Under the pieces are notes generated by a model. That model was not told the DNA's origin, ran no database searches, and saw nothing but the letters and a program-made list of their open reading frames with translations. Made by a program: the position numbers and the translations under genes. Positions 42,003 through 53,540 of a DNA stretch of 64,000 nucleotides are shown one piece after another; position 1 is the first letter of the stretch, and every line of letters begins with the position of its first letter. This stretch comes from Parastagonospora avenae f. sp. tritici 18332-5 (lineage: Eukaryota; Ascomycota; Dothideomycetes; Pleosporales; Phaeosphaeriaceae). The stretch lies in NCBI GenBank assembly GCA_022559985.1, contig JAFJTR010000003.1, positions 124,001 through 188,000 of the forward strand, written 5' to 3'.

Positions 42003-43899
42003 ATGGATATGCCGGCAATAGACCTGGAATCGATCGTCGAAAAACATCAGTGTGGATACCCAACAAATGATTGGGTGGATATGAAGGGATTGAGGCGAGG
42101 TGTTGAAGCCCATTGTCCAACTTGTCGCCTCACTTCAGCCTGTATTGACTGGGCTGTACCGGCCTTGTTAGCGTACACCGATATTTTCTTCGCGTGGGCT
42201 ACACCAGCGGGCACGGTAATTTTGGCAGGAGAGCATCATCAAGAGTTATGCTTTCTAGAGCTATTTCTGCTTGACAGTGAGCGGATAGATCACTTGAACA
42301 TAGGGTCCACTAACATTTATAGGTCAGATTGATCATGAAAGTTCAGACGGTTCAAGAGTAACGCATAGAATGCTTCCTGGCGCAACTTCCTCTGCTCCAA
42401 CATTTGCGGCTATCGAAGCCTGGTTTACAACGTGTGACTTAGAACACGTCAAATGCGCAGAACGAAGCGCGAGGACCGCTGGGAAGCCGCCGAAAGGCAT
42501 TAGGCTTCTCGAGATCAAGGGAGACACTTTGTTGCTTGTCGAACATGTCCAGGATCTACCGTCTACTAAATACGCCTATCTCAGCCACTGCTGGGGTTCT
42601 GATGAATGTGTGGTGAAAACACGCGCACACAATCTGCAAATCCACCTGACGATCGGGGTGGAGCCAGACTCACTTCCATTGACATTCAAAGAAGCCGTGG
42701 ACATATGTCGACGCCTTTGTATTGAATATCTGTAGAATGACAGTCTCTGCATCATACAAGATAGCGATGAAGATTGGCGCTTTCAAGATGCTTTGATGGC
42801 CGACGTGTACGAAAACGCTTGCGTTACAATTGCCGCGTCTGCTGCGCGTGATTCTGAAGAAGGCTACTTCCGGAAAACACATTGGTCTTGCATGGGCCAT
42901 CCGCTGCCGGAACACCCAGGCGTGTACATCCGCCGCAGGCCAGAGAATCGCTCAGAGTCTGGAAGTACACAATGACCATTACAAGTGCGGGGCTGGATTT
43001 TCCAGGAACTATGCCTTTCTCCTCGAATCATACATCTTGGGGCCCAAGAGGTCATATGGCAGTGTCGATCAACGCATGAACGTGAGAGCTGACCAAACAT
43101 TCGCGAGCATGTCTGGTCATGGGTTGTATACTTTCCTGATTTCTCTCATACTACAGTTCCTGAATTGCGACGTGAATGGCACACGACTGTTGCCGCACAT
43201 TCCTGGCGAGCTCTTACCTTTTCGAAGGATCGTCTACCAGCAATTGCAGCAATGGCCACACGCATGCAAGAATGCAGGCCTACGGATCGCTACCTTGCAG
43301 GTCTATGGCAGTCTTCTCTCTGCTTCGACTTGTTGTGGTGCAACAGTGATAGAACTACCAGCATATACGATCCAGCTACCATCATCGCCCAGCGTATCGA
43401 CGGCTACTTAAGCCCAACCCGCATTGGAGTACCCTCCTGGTCATGGGCATCCACGCCCCGCAGTGTGTGGTGGCGAGAAGACGCCACCTTCGAAATGCTT
43501 AGCAATGCTGAAGTGCTCGATATCGCATACGCCATACGGGGTCCTGAGGTCTCTGGAGAAATCCTAAACGCAGCCATAACTCTTCGTGCTCCGCTGATTA
43601 GCCTTCAAGGCATTCGCCATGCTGATAAGACAATGACTTGTGTCAATCAAAACTCCCAGCTTAGCCAGGCGCTTAATGAATCACAGGTAGTGACAGCGGA
43701 GCATCTCGTCTACGACAACTTTCACTGGGATACTGACGGAACCGGGGAAGACTATCCTGCCCTACAGCAGCTGTTCCTTCTTGTAGTTTTGGCCGAAAGG
43801 AATCCATTTTGCCCCTTCGTTTCAGGAGGAATTGTATTTGGGCAGACTCAGCAGACAAATACATTCTGCCGCGTGGGCTTTGCAAGTTCGAACTCGTAG
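42003..43899 (+). pseudogene. HET-domain (heterokaryon incompatibility) gene, inactivated by three stop codons
   Basis: Exon 1 (42003-42276) contains CPTCRLTSACIDW. An apparent 46-nt intron (42277-42322, GTGAGC donor, CACTAAC branch) leads into the main frame. HET-domain landmarks appear in order, all in one frame: KYAYLSHCWG, LPLTFKEAVDICRRLCIEYL, DSLCIIQDSDEDW, DVYENACVTIAASAA, VRGWIFQELCLSPR, RALTFSKDRLPAIAAMA and GVPSWSWAS. Stops interrupt this frame at TAG 42733 (where the family has Trp in LWIDSLCIIQD), TGA 42973 and TGA 43090; coding similarity resumes after each. The frame then stays open to TAG 43897. The order and single frame show recent decay by point mutation rather than rearrangement. 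Intact HET proteins trigger cell death after non-self fusion; this copy could at most give a truncated N-terminal product. Confidence 0.85.
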
Positions 43900-44812
43900 A
43901 TTGTTGGCTTGAGATACTTGTATGGGAGAGGGAGCGCGGCAACGCTTGTGAATATCCATTAGACAGATATCACTCGTACCGGAAAACCCCTGTTTCGATG
44001 CTCGAGAATACGCCGACGCAGGTCATCACTTTAGTCTAGTTACTGGGCCTTTCAGCTCTTCTATCGGTGCATGAACGTCACGACTACATATCCGATCAAC
44101 GTCACATGCTATACAAAATACCCGATCGTCACACCACTACGTGTAACAAACCCCCGATGTACCTTTCTCATTCGTCTCGGATCCTCGATAGTCGGCCTCA
44201 AACAATATCTGAATACAATCGATGTACCACCAGCTTGGAACTCCCGGCGATAAACACCAAAAGCTCAGCCGTGTCCACAGCTTGCGCCAGTGTCTTTTTA
44301 CTTTACTCAGCACCAATCCAGCACCAATCCAGCACCAATCCAGCACCAAGGTTGACATCCGACAGCCCAGTCTACGAAAATAATACCCGACAAGCTTGAC
44401 AGTCTACGAAGTGTACTGAGCATGAAACATTTCGCTCAATGTGGGAGCAGCAAAGTCAACTCAGCGACATCGACGGATCATTATGCGACGACAACCGCCC
44501 TTATCGACTAAGTCATGCGCGAAACTTCTAGTATGGTTGGAAGAAGTGTGTCGGCACAATCATAGTAGCCCGAAGGAAGCGAATTCGAAAGAGACGTTAA
44601 AGGCAGTGAGGAGTCATTTAGGAAGATGCGTGGAAGACAAATACGTTTTTGTGCAGTCATGTTGTCGCTCGGGTATTGCATCACACCGCAAATTATGCAT
44701 AGTCTCATGCTCACATATCATGTGTAAACCACCAGCAGCAAATTCAAATCTCTATTTGTATTCGACGTATCGTGAGTGTCTTCGCAAAAGTGCACCATCC
44801 CACCACCCCATC
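43900..44812. other. Intergenic, 0.9 kb
   Basis: Contains the 11-bp tandem repeat at 44308-44349. Small frames without support. Confidence 0.5.
44308..44349. repeat. Minisatellite, 11-bp unit, 3.8 copies
   Basis: CAGCACCAATC repeats at 44308, 44319 and 44330, followed by a partial copy (CAGCACCAA) to 44349. Units are identical, so the array is young or actively homogenised. Not in a gene. Confidence 0.9.
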
Positions 44813-45469
44813 TCAATCCCTAAAAACCGTAACAAACCCCCTCCTCACCCCTTTCGCACCAACATCCACATCCGGAAACCCCGTCTGCGCAAGATGCATC
44901 CGCCCGGTATACGTCGAGCTCGCCGTCGGCGCCACAGTGACCGTCGAATCCGACGTCGCCGTCATGCCCACCGTCAGCGTCCTCGGCGTCGGCGTCGCCG
45001 TCTCCGTCACGCCCCGCAAAATATCTCCATTCATGTAAACTTTTATGTCTTGCGCTGGCTGAGTCGATGGAGTGGGGTGCATGATGTTGAGGAAGCGTGC
45101 GCCGAGCGCGATGGATGTGAACCATAGTGTTGTGAGGAAGAATACGAGGGCGAGGAGCCAGGGGATGAGGATGCGTTTGCGTGGCCATTGGCGGCGCCCA
45201 GAGGATCTATGGGGAAGGTGGTTGTACAATTTGGACACGGGCGCGATGTAATGCGGGTGGTTGGGGTCGTCGTGGTCTGCTTTTGTAGGGGTGTCTTTTT
45301 CGGCGGGAGTGCCTATCATGGTGGTGGATTGGAAGTATGGGTTGCTTGGTGTGCTGCCGGTGTGGAGATGGTGCTGGTTTTTGAAGGAGGAGATGTAGGA
45401 TGGGGCTGGAGATGTGCGGAGCTCGATTGAGGCCATGTCGATGGATGAGGCTCGTTGATTAAAAGTCAT
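44813..45469 (-). CDS. Single-pass membrane protein of unknown function
   Basis: A 218-codon single exon. The N-terminal ~110 residues are hydrophilic and basic near the membrane (SSGRRQWPRKR). One strong transmembrane helix follows (ILIPWLLALVFFLTTLWFTSIAL), then a Thr/Ser-rich segment (TETATPTPRTLTVGMTATS). With positive charges before the helix, the tail is expected on the lumenal or extracellular side. No family recognised. An internal ATG at 45436 (MASIELRT) is an alternative start. The reading frame is supported by its length, the topology and the positive-inside pattern rather than by homology. Confidence 0.6.
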   Translation of the reverse strand: MTFNQRASSIDMASIELRTSPAPSYISSFKNQHHLHTGSTPSNPYFQSTTMIGTPAEKDTPTKADHDDPNHPHYIAPVSKLYNHLPHRSSGRRQWPRKRILIPWLLALVFFLTTLWFTSIALGARFLNIMHPTPSTQPAQDIKVYMNGDILRGVTETATPTPRTLTVGMTATSDSTVTVAPTASSTYTGRMHLAQTGFPDVDVGAKGVRRGFVTVFRD

Positions 45470-46852
45470 GCTGATAAGAAGAAACTCTTGATGGAATGTT
45501 GAAGAGGACCGGCCTCAGAGAATAGATCGTTGAAAGAAAAGAAGTTGGGGTAAGGGAAATCTAGCAAACTGGTTGCTTCACTGTGCAGGTAACTGCAGAG
45601 ATAAAGGCAGGAAATATGACGTGTAGACACAGACCTTTGCAGTTAGTTCTAGGGAAACAAAAACATTGTTTCATGTTCGCTCTTTGCAGAGCGCATCTTG
45701 TGCTGAACACAATTCTTTAGAAGATGTTGTGGTGACGGCGCTGTGTCGTGGTTTGGAAGGCGCACATGCCGCAGGGAGTGACTGGTGCGCGAGCGCCTTC
45801 CTGGAAGTTCCACGCATGCAGGGGCCTGAAGTTATGCGGGGTCATCCCAGTTGAGGAAGCCACCTCGACCACTGCTTCGATGACCGCATATCATTCTCGG
45901 TGATTGGAAGAACATGGTCGTGCCGAGTTGATAGAAATCCTTTTCTTCCATAAAGACTTTGCCATGATGCATGAAACATGTTTCGCAGGCAATCTCTTGG
46001 TTATTACCCGGGATATGAAATATAACTGGTATTGTGACCGTGCAGTTCCCTCAACCTGGTTGCTGTAATCTAGGTGACTACCTGTGGGCTCATTCACCGT
46101 GCTCAGCGATATGACGCGTCCTTGGGATGGTAATGTTTGGCGGATCACGAATCAGGATGTGCGGGAAGGCGACGCTGGCTCCTGGATGTCGCCAAACCAA
46201 GCTTGTTCCTTCCTCCACTGCTTGACAATGAAGGGTAGCCCTACTGTTGTTCGGCAGTTTAGCGGCGGTGAGATCAAGCATGGAATTCGGGGAGTGGCTT
46301 CGAGGCTTCAAGGCCACGAATCTGGGCCGTAGCCGTGCGGCAGACCGACAGGCGGCAGCCTAGCGGGTGTTTCATGTACAGTCCCAAACAGATGCTGCAA
46401 TCGAACGGTTCGTGTGACAGTGTGCCATTTGGCCAGCTGGCAGGGAGAGTAAAAGCATGTTCCCTTCAAGGGAACACATTGACGCCAGACCAGGCCGTGG
46501 CTGGCGTGTAACGTGGATGCATTCCGGAGTGTATGAGGAGAAGCTGACCCATTGGTAGATGAAGGCCTAATTTTGGTGTCCACGGGTGGCTCACCGTACC
46601 TTCCTTGACTACTTACGCTTCCTGGCCGCGGCATCGACCAACTAGCAGCTCCACCTTAATTCACACCTCCATGCTCAACATTCACCTCCCTTTCCTTCAC
46701 ATTCCCCTGCCTATGACCACCTCACAAACGATTTGAACGCTGCATTCTAATCTCCTTAATTCCTATACCGCAGCGCCGCCGCACCCAAATTTTGCGCTAC
46801 CCCGGCTGCTGCTTTCTTCGAGTGCACCATCTCGCATTCCGCAACATTCACA
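45470..46852. other. Intergenic, 1.4 kb, divergent promoters
   Basis: Upstream region of both the membrane-protein gene and the TBC gene. No supportable gene. Confidence 0.5.
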
Positions 46853-49639
46853 ATGGCCGACACGAACAAGGCAGAGGAGAAAGAGCTCCGGCCCACGAGC
46901 TCACACAGCTCGGATAGAGAGGGTGTAAGTGGGAGCACTGCAGAAACTGTGGCCTGTACCCAGATATGCACACTTGCTGATTTTGTGTGTTCCTGCAGGA
47001 CGACTTTGAGGACGCCTCGGAGATTACCCCTCGCCCCGACTCCCACTCCGAACGCTCACGATCCTCCCGGTCACTCATCAGCAGACCCGGCTCGTCGTCT
47101 TCGGCCGCGCAAGAAAGCAGAGCAGACTCGCCCGTGCCCGAAGTACCGAGCATACCCAGAAATGTCGACGACAAAGCAGAGCCCGCCAGCGGGGATGCGG
47201 CGCCCACAAAATCGCCGCTCCTCACAGCACACCGGATATCGGTGACATCAGACATGGACGACGTATCACTGGACGGAGGTGCGTGCCTCCTTTCTACCTG
47301 ATCACAGCACGTGAAGATGGACTGACACTTTACAGAGGGCGCAAAAGCACTCCCCAAATTACCACCGCGAGACTCACGAGACTCAACCACAATGCAAGGC
47401 TTGTCTGGCCGCATGTCGCCCGTCAAATTCCCACCACCACCTCCGCCACCCGCACAGGAGAAGCCTGCCCCACCACCGCCAGTCGGTCGGAAACTAACTA
47501 GCCCCTTCTCGTGGCTGTCCCGCAACACCTCAAATAAGAAGGCCGACTCACCACCTGCCCCCTTGGCCGACCGACGAAACACAAATGCTTCAGTAAACAC
47601 GCTTGGCAGCAACCCCGAACTCACACTGAGCAGAATCGACGACGAAGGCGACATGCAGTCGAATAACCGGTCGAGCCAGGGCAGTCTACGAGACCGATTC
47701 AAGTTCCTGAGGATGCGGGAAGAGGCTGGCATAACCATGGACGAGAGCATGACCGAGTCTGGCGAGGCAGGCCTTGTTGGCCGCACCGCCAGCATCAATC
47801 TTGGAATTGGCAGCCCCACGGGCATCGCTGCAGACGAGCACGCATCAGGACCGACGAGTCCAGCTGCTGGACCGACCCGACAACCGACAGTCAATCCGGC
47901 TTTGGCGCCCGGCACAGCCGCAGGCTTTGCATCCGGCCCCGCTGGAGACATCGCTGAGCCTGTAGACTGGGACCTGTGGCAGTCTGTTGTCAATGAGGGG
48001 CCAACCGCAATCGCACGCACCAGCTCCGATGAACTCAGTCGTGCCATTGCCAACGGAATCCCTCAGGTCATTCGCGGCGTCATCTGGCAGGTCCTTGCGC
48101 AGAGTAAAAGCGAAGAGCTGGAGGGCATGTATAGGGAGCTCGTTGCGCGTGGAACAGACAAGGAGCACATAACTGTAAAGACGCCCAACACGAGCGCTCC
48201 AACCAATGGCAATGGAAGGGAGAAGGACTCAGTTGCTTCATCCTCCTCCTCCGTACACTCCGACGCCTCGACGCCCGCAACTACCAATGGAAGCTCAAAT
48301 GCCCCTCTGCCATCGCCATCGGTCACATCAGATTCATTCGAAGACCCTCTCAAAGCCCAAGCAAGGCTTGCCGCCGAACGAAAACAGAGTGCCATCGAAG
48401 TGTCAAAGCTGGAGAAGACCATCAAGCGTGATCTGGGTGCAAGAACGAGCTACTCCAAATACGTCATGGCAGCCGGTCTCCAGGATGGTCTTTTCGGTAT
48501 TTGCAAAGCCTATGCCCTGTACGACGAAGCCGTGGGCTATGCACAGGGCATGAACTTCATCGCCATGCCCCTGTTGTTCAACATGCCAGAGGAAGAGGCC
48601 TTTAGTCTGTTTGTTACTCTGATGAACAAGTACGGTCTGCGCGACCTTTTCGTCGCGGATATGGCAGGGCTGCATCTTCATCTTTACCAGTTTGAGCGTC
48701 TTCTCGAGGAGTTCGAGCCCGCCCTGTACTGCCATCTCCGCCGCCGAGAGGTCAAGCCCCAACTCTACGCCACGCAATGGTTTCTGACACTGTTTGCCTA
48801 CCGCTTCCCTCTGCAACTGGTCCTTCGCATCTATGATCTGATTCTCAGCGAGGGCCTTGAGCTGGCCATCTTGAAATTTGGCATCGTGCTGATGCAGAAG
48901 AACGCCGAAACAATGCTTGGCATGAAGGACATGTCGACGCTTACGACCTTCCTCAAGGAGAAACTGTTTGATGTGTACATCGACAAGGCCCCTTCAGCAA
49001 ACTCCATCTTGGAGAACGGCTTCTTCGGTTCAACAGCCGGCATCGACAAGGAGGTGTACCGCGCGGATATGCTCGTTAAGGACGCTGTCGCCATAAAGAT
49101 CTCGCCCGAGATGCTTAAGCAGTATACCGCAGAGTGGAAGGAACAACGGCGGATTGATAAAGACCGCGAGACTGAACTACACGGCCTGAAAGACAAGGTC
49201 GCATCTCTGGAGACAAAGGTGCGACTGCTTGAAAATCGTGCCGAGCAGTCCGACATGGAGCACGTGCAAGTCGCCTCTGAATTGATCAAGACCAAGGTTG
49301 AGAACGAGCAAATAGCAGAGGAGAACGAGACCTTGAAGACCAAGGTTGAGGAGCTGCAAAAGATCGTGGACACTCAAGCCGAGGAGGTCGAAGCGCGATT
49401 GAAGAGCGAGATGGAGACAGTGATGCAGAAGAATATTGTGGTCCACAACGAGAACCGCGCCCTCGAAGAGCAGATGGCAGAGATGGAAAAAGAGCTGGTG
49501 GCGGCGAAGATGGAATGGGCAACCGTGAGTCTACTGAATGCATTCAGCAAGCCGCGAGCATATCTAACAAATGCAGATCAACGAAGAGCACGAGAAACTA
49601 ACGCAAAAGTGGAACAGCATCTCCAACATGATGAAGTAA
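46853..49639 (+). CDS. TBC-domain Rab GTPase-activating protein, GYP5-like
   Basis: Exons 46853-46924, 46999-47278, 47336-49524 and 49577-49639 (introns 74, 57 and 52 nt) give 867 residues. The last exon encodes only INEEHEKLTQKWNSISNMMK before TAA. The N-terminal third is disordered, with a poly-Pro stretch (PPPPPPPAQEKPAPPPP). The TBC domain begins near residue 350 (IPQVIRGVIWQVLAQ), is interrupted by a Ser/Asn-rich insertion, and resumes with TIKRDLGARTSYSKYV (arginine-finger region) and VGYAQGMNFIAMPLLF (glutamine finger). It ends around LTTFLKEKLFDVY. Residues ~715-850 form a long coiled coil. This arrangement matches Gyp5/EVI5-type GAPs, which act on Rab/Ypt GTPases in ER-Golgi and polarised exocytic traffic. 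Both catalytic fingers are present, so activity is expected. Confidence 0.92.
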
Positions 49640-50384
49640 TCATGCTGAGTATTGTTCCTTTGTTGTACACGCTGAGATTGACTTGCATTCAGCAAGCCGG
49701 CGTCGTATCCGAGCACCATCTATTCGCCGACACGGAAAATTTCATGATTTACATTTCATGTCAATATTCGTTGCTGTTCCCGCAGGACGTATTCGTCCAT
49801 CGCCATTGCTTAGGCACGTTTGGAACCAGCGTGGTCCATCTACCACGCGTTCATCTATACCCACGACGTCGAAGACTCAACGCGTTACGATAAGTTTCTT
49901 TTTAACAAATCCAAATGTCTCTGGATAAATCATGGTGCTGGAGTAGTGCATGAAACGGTGTTTGGGTAACAATTTCGCGATATCGCTGTGAACGCGACGC
50001 AGCATGGTAGTGATAGTTTCTAGTTATTTTAGAATGATGATTCATTCAATCCTGTTATTGCTACAGCCTGTCTGCCTTCACGTAGCCGTTACATGAATAC
50101 GCGGATTCAATGTGCCGTGCTCGTTCACGTAAGTAAAAGTAAAGGTGACTGCGCTCACGTGACGCTGCCTTGTTCTCGACAAAAGTGGGGCGCGCTAAGC
50201 AAGCTCCTTTGGCGATCAATGGGCCAGGTCTTGCTTTTCCTTTGAGCGCAGCAGACAAAGACCCGCCCACGACACAACAACCGCGCACTCATCCTCAACT
50301 GCGGCGCAACATCCATTTGTCCCTCATCTGCTACAACCAGCAACCCTCAACTCACTCCTCAGGTTGTCGAACAGCGCAGACACC
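49640..50384. other. Intergenic, 0.75 kb
   Basis: 3' flank of the TBC gene and promoter/leader of the KH gene. The TBC frame read through its last intron stays open to 49893, but this is an artefact of missed splicing. Confidence 0.6.
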
Positions 50385-52290
50385 ATGGCTGCCCCGGCAC
50401 CCGACCTAAACGCCATCCTCGCGGCACTGGGTAGGCGCACTGCTGTCGTTCACATTTACAAAAAATACTGACTGTTTCTCTAGCCGCTGGACGCGGCACT
50501 CCCTCCCAGACACCACAACAAGCCCCTCCAGCGCAGCACCCGCCGCCGCAGCAAATGCCCCCAGGCTACCCGGGCGCGATCCCCACCGCGTCTCCTCCCG
50601 CTATGCCTGGTTACAACTTCCCTCAGCCCACACACTCCGGCAGCCTCGACCTTAGCGCAATCAAGCCTGTCAGCTCCGGCTCTGTTAGCATTCAAGATGC
50701 GCTCGCCAAAGCGCGCGGTTTTGCAGCGCAGAAGGGTCTTGCCTTCGACCCCCGTCCAGGTACAGACCCATGGGCCGGTATTGGTAACCCCTCGCAGACT
50801 TACCCTATGATAGCTCATCAAGAAGATCCCCGACTGGGCGGCCGACCATACAGGCGCTCTAGGTCACGGTCGCGTTCGCCCCAGCGCCGAGATGGCGCGC
50901 GTGAGGGCTATAACCCTTACCGCGACGAGCGCCGTGATGAACGTCGAGGCGGTGGCTACGCACGTGAACGTTCCCGATCCCCTCCTAGACGTGAGACCTT
51001 TTCTCCGACGAACCAGCAGTATGGTGGTCGTACCTCCCCTCCCAATGACAACTCTGAGGTGATTCTCATTGATTCTTCGCTCGTTGGCCTTGTGATTGGA
51101 CGTCAAGGTGAGAGTCTTCGTCGTATTGAACAGGAGTCAAATACTAGGATCCAATTCATCAACGGCCCTGAGGCCGGGCCGCAGCGTCAGTGTCGCATCA
51201 CTGGTCAACCCAGCGCGCGCATCAGCGCCAAGCGAGAGATTAACCGCATCATTGAAGAGAATGGCGGTAACCCTGCGCGTGAGACTGGCCGCAATTCAAA
51301 GCCTGGCGCGAAGCCGGTCGGCCAGCAACAGCCTGCTCTTCGCGAAGGTGAACAATCATCCCAAATCATGGTGCCTGATCGTACTGTTGGTCTTATCATC
51401 GGCCGTGGCGGCGAGACCATCCGTGATCTGCAGGAGCGCAGTGGTTGCCACGTGAACATTGTCGGTGAGAACAAGAGCGTGAACGGACTTCGCCCTGTGA
51501 ACCTCATTGGAAGCCCTGCAGCTGCTGCCCATGCTAAAGAGTTGATCATGGAGATTGTCGACAGTGACACGAAGCAAATGGATGGATCGGCGCAGCCTCA
51601 GCAACCTGCACCACAGCAGCAGGCAGGCAGACGTGATAACTTTGATCCGTATAGTGGAGCCGCAGCTGGAGCCGCAGCCGGCGCTGGTAACAAGGTCAAT
51701 GATAGCATGTTGGTCCCTTCAGACGCTGTTGGCATGATCATCGGTAAAGGTACGAAGCGGTTCTCCCCCCACAACTGCTCGATGCTAACAAACATGAAGG
51801 CGGCGAAACCATCAAGCAAATGCAGTCAGAAACCGGATGCAAGATCAATGTCTCTCAAGCTTCTGGTGCCGATATTGAGCGTGAGATTGGTCTCGTTGGA
51901 TCTCGCCAGTCTATCGATGATGCCAAACGTGCCATCTGGGAGAAGGTCGATCAAGTGGTACGTTTTTCTGCCCTGATATCACTTTTTGCATCAACTAATT
52001 TATTTCAGCGCGAGAAGAACAACAGCCGTCGACGTGACAATGGCAACGGCAATGCTAACGGTGGTTATGATAACAACTACTCACAACAGCCTCAGGCTCC
52101 ACAGAACGGCTATGGTGGCGGCGCGCCAGCTGCGCAGCCTGCTGCTGCTGCTGCTGCTGCTAATCCTGTTGGCGGTGCGGCTGCTGACCCTTATGCCGTC
52201 TATGGTGGTTACCAGAACTATCTCGCCATGTGGTATGCTTCGATCGCCCAACAACAGCCGCAAGGAGGGCAACCCCAGCCGGGGCCTTAG
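50385..52290 (+). CDS. Triple KH-domain RNA-binding protein (FUBP/KSRP-like)
   Basis: Exons 50385-50430, 50484-51749, 51800-51957 and 52009-52290 (introns 53, 50 and 51 nt) give 583 residues. After a Pro/Gln-rich N terminus and an RS-type stretch (RRSRSRSRSPQRR) come three KH domains: VGLVIGRQGESLRRIEQES (~residue 210), VGLIIGRGGETIRDLQERS (~310) and VGMIIGKGGETIKQMQSET (~430). The GxxG loop is GRQG, GRGG and GKGG respectively, so all three can bind single-stranded nucleic acid. The third KH domain is split by an intron exactly at the GxxG loop. The C-terminal tail is Asn/Gln/Gly-rich with Ala-7 and Tyr-containing YGGYQNYLAMWYAS, which resembles the FUBP family's C-terminal motif. A role in mRNA processing or transcript control is likely. 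Confidence 0.92.
52141..52161 (+). repeat. (GCT)7 microsatellite coding for Ala-7
   Basis: Seven perfect GCT codons within the low-complexity tail of the KH-domain gene. Confidence 0.9.
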
Positions 52291-53540
52291 ACTGTTGCGT
52301 GTCCGCTTTGACGTTGAGCATGCTGCTGAGACTTCGTCGATTGATGCTTGCTTGCTTGCATGACCACTCTTGGACCCTTGCTGCGCGTGGCATGATATGA
52401 CGAACACCTGGACGATCTTCGATTTCTTGATCTGCGCTATGACGGGCTCACCTTGACTGATCGATGAACTTGAGTGCGATGCCAAACGATGCTATATCTC
52501 GGACTCCGGCATACCCATTACTTGGCCTCGTCTTGCTTCTGCAATACCTCTGCCGCCGTCACTGCTTCATTTGCTTGACATGCTTCTCGCTTGAGCCTCT
52601 ATCGTCTACTCGACTAGTGCTTACACCCTGCGATGCTGGTAGACAATCTTCGACTACGCCTTAGGTCATCGAGCATAGATTGTGACCGTACTTTTCATCT
52701 CTGCTGGGGTAGTCGAACTTATTGCATCGAGTTGCATGTCATCTGTTTTCCCCTTCGACACCATTGTTTCACTACGACACTTTCAAAGAACATACTTTGG
52801 ATTCTTTTCCCGGACATCCACGGATTCTTTACATCAAAAGCACATCATACGTTTCAGCAAATCAAGGCGAATATTTTCTGGATGAGAACAGGACGAGTAG
52901 CGCTGGTCATTCATGGGGGCCAACAATGGATTCTTCCGTGCAAGTGCTGCATGGCACTCAGCCTGGCCTTTCTCGTACAGTCCATCGTGTCCATTTTGTA
53001 AGCACCATAGCAAATTAATCCCTACTTTAAGCATCAATGTCTACTTTTGCGTGATACCATAGCACCACAGTGCCTGTTCCAGCAGACGGCCACCGCCATG
53101 TCCCTACACATTCGCGGCCCTCGCCTCCAAGAATCGGGTCTCACGTGCCCCAGACGCTAACATCGCACGCAGCAAGTGGGGCACACGAGGAGGGGCAAAA
53201 GCCGCGAACAAACTAACGGCCATCGGCGAGCTCCTGCACGCGGCACGACAGCATCTGGCGCGCGCCGTCAGATAAGACACAAACATATTGGTCGTGATTC
53301 GTCGAAGTTGCTTTTCCTGAGATCTAGTGCCGCGGTTCAGATCGCCTTGATACTTAGTTTACTCCGCTCGCTCGCAGTTTCTCCACAATGAAAGGGTCGC
53401 GAGCAAGCTTGAACCAGGTCTTCTGACATTCTTTCCGTGTTTGTAACTTGGTAGCTTGTGGCGAAAGATTTCTGTCCTGTGTTTCGTTTCGCCTTTGAAA
53501 CTTTTTGCTTCCGTTTTCCTTGTAAAATTACACAAACACA
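52291..53540. other. Intergenic, 1.25 kb
   Basis: 3' flank of the KH gene, then the xanthine dehydrogenase promoter. The minus-strand frames here are short and without motifs. Confidence 0.5.
53271..53276 (+). promoter_or_regulatory. GATA-factor site upstream of xanthine dehydrogenase
   Basis: AGATAAG, a match to the HGATAR site of AreA/NIT2 nitrogen regulators, lies 265 bp before the ATG. Fungal purine-catabolism genes need AreA plus the UaY activator; no perfect UaY site was found nearby. One 6-bp match can be chance. Confidence 0.3.

Noticed and set aside
42830..43411. Second-frame 193-codon frame in the HET region as a separate gene
   Set aside because: HET motifs lie in the other frame throughout; this one is a shadow of the pseudogene.
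49525..49893. Longer C terminus of the TBC protein
   Set aside because: It arises from reading through a standard 52-nt intron; the spliced end INEEHEKL...MMK continues the coiled coil.
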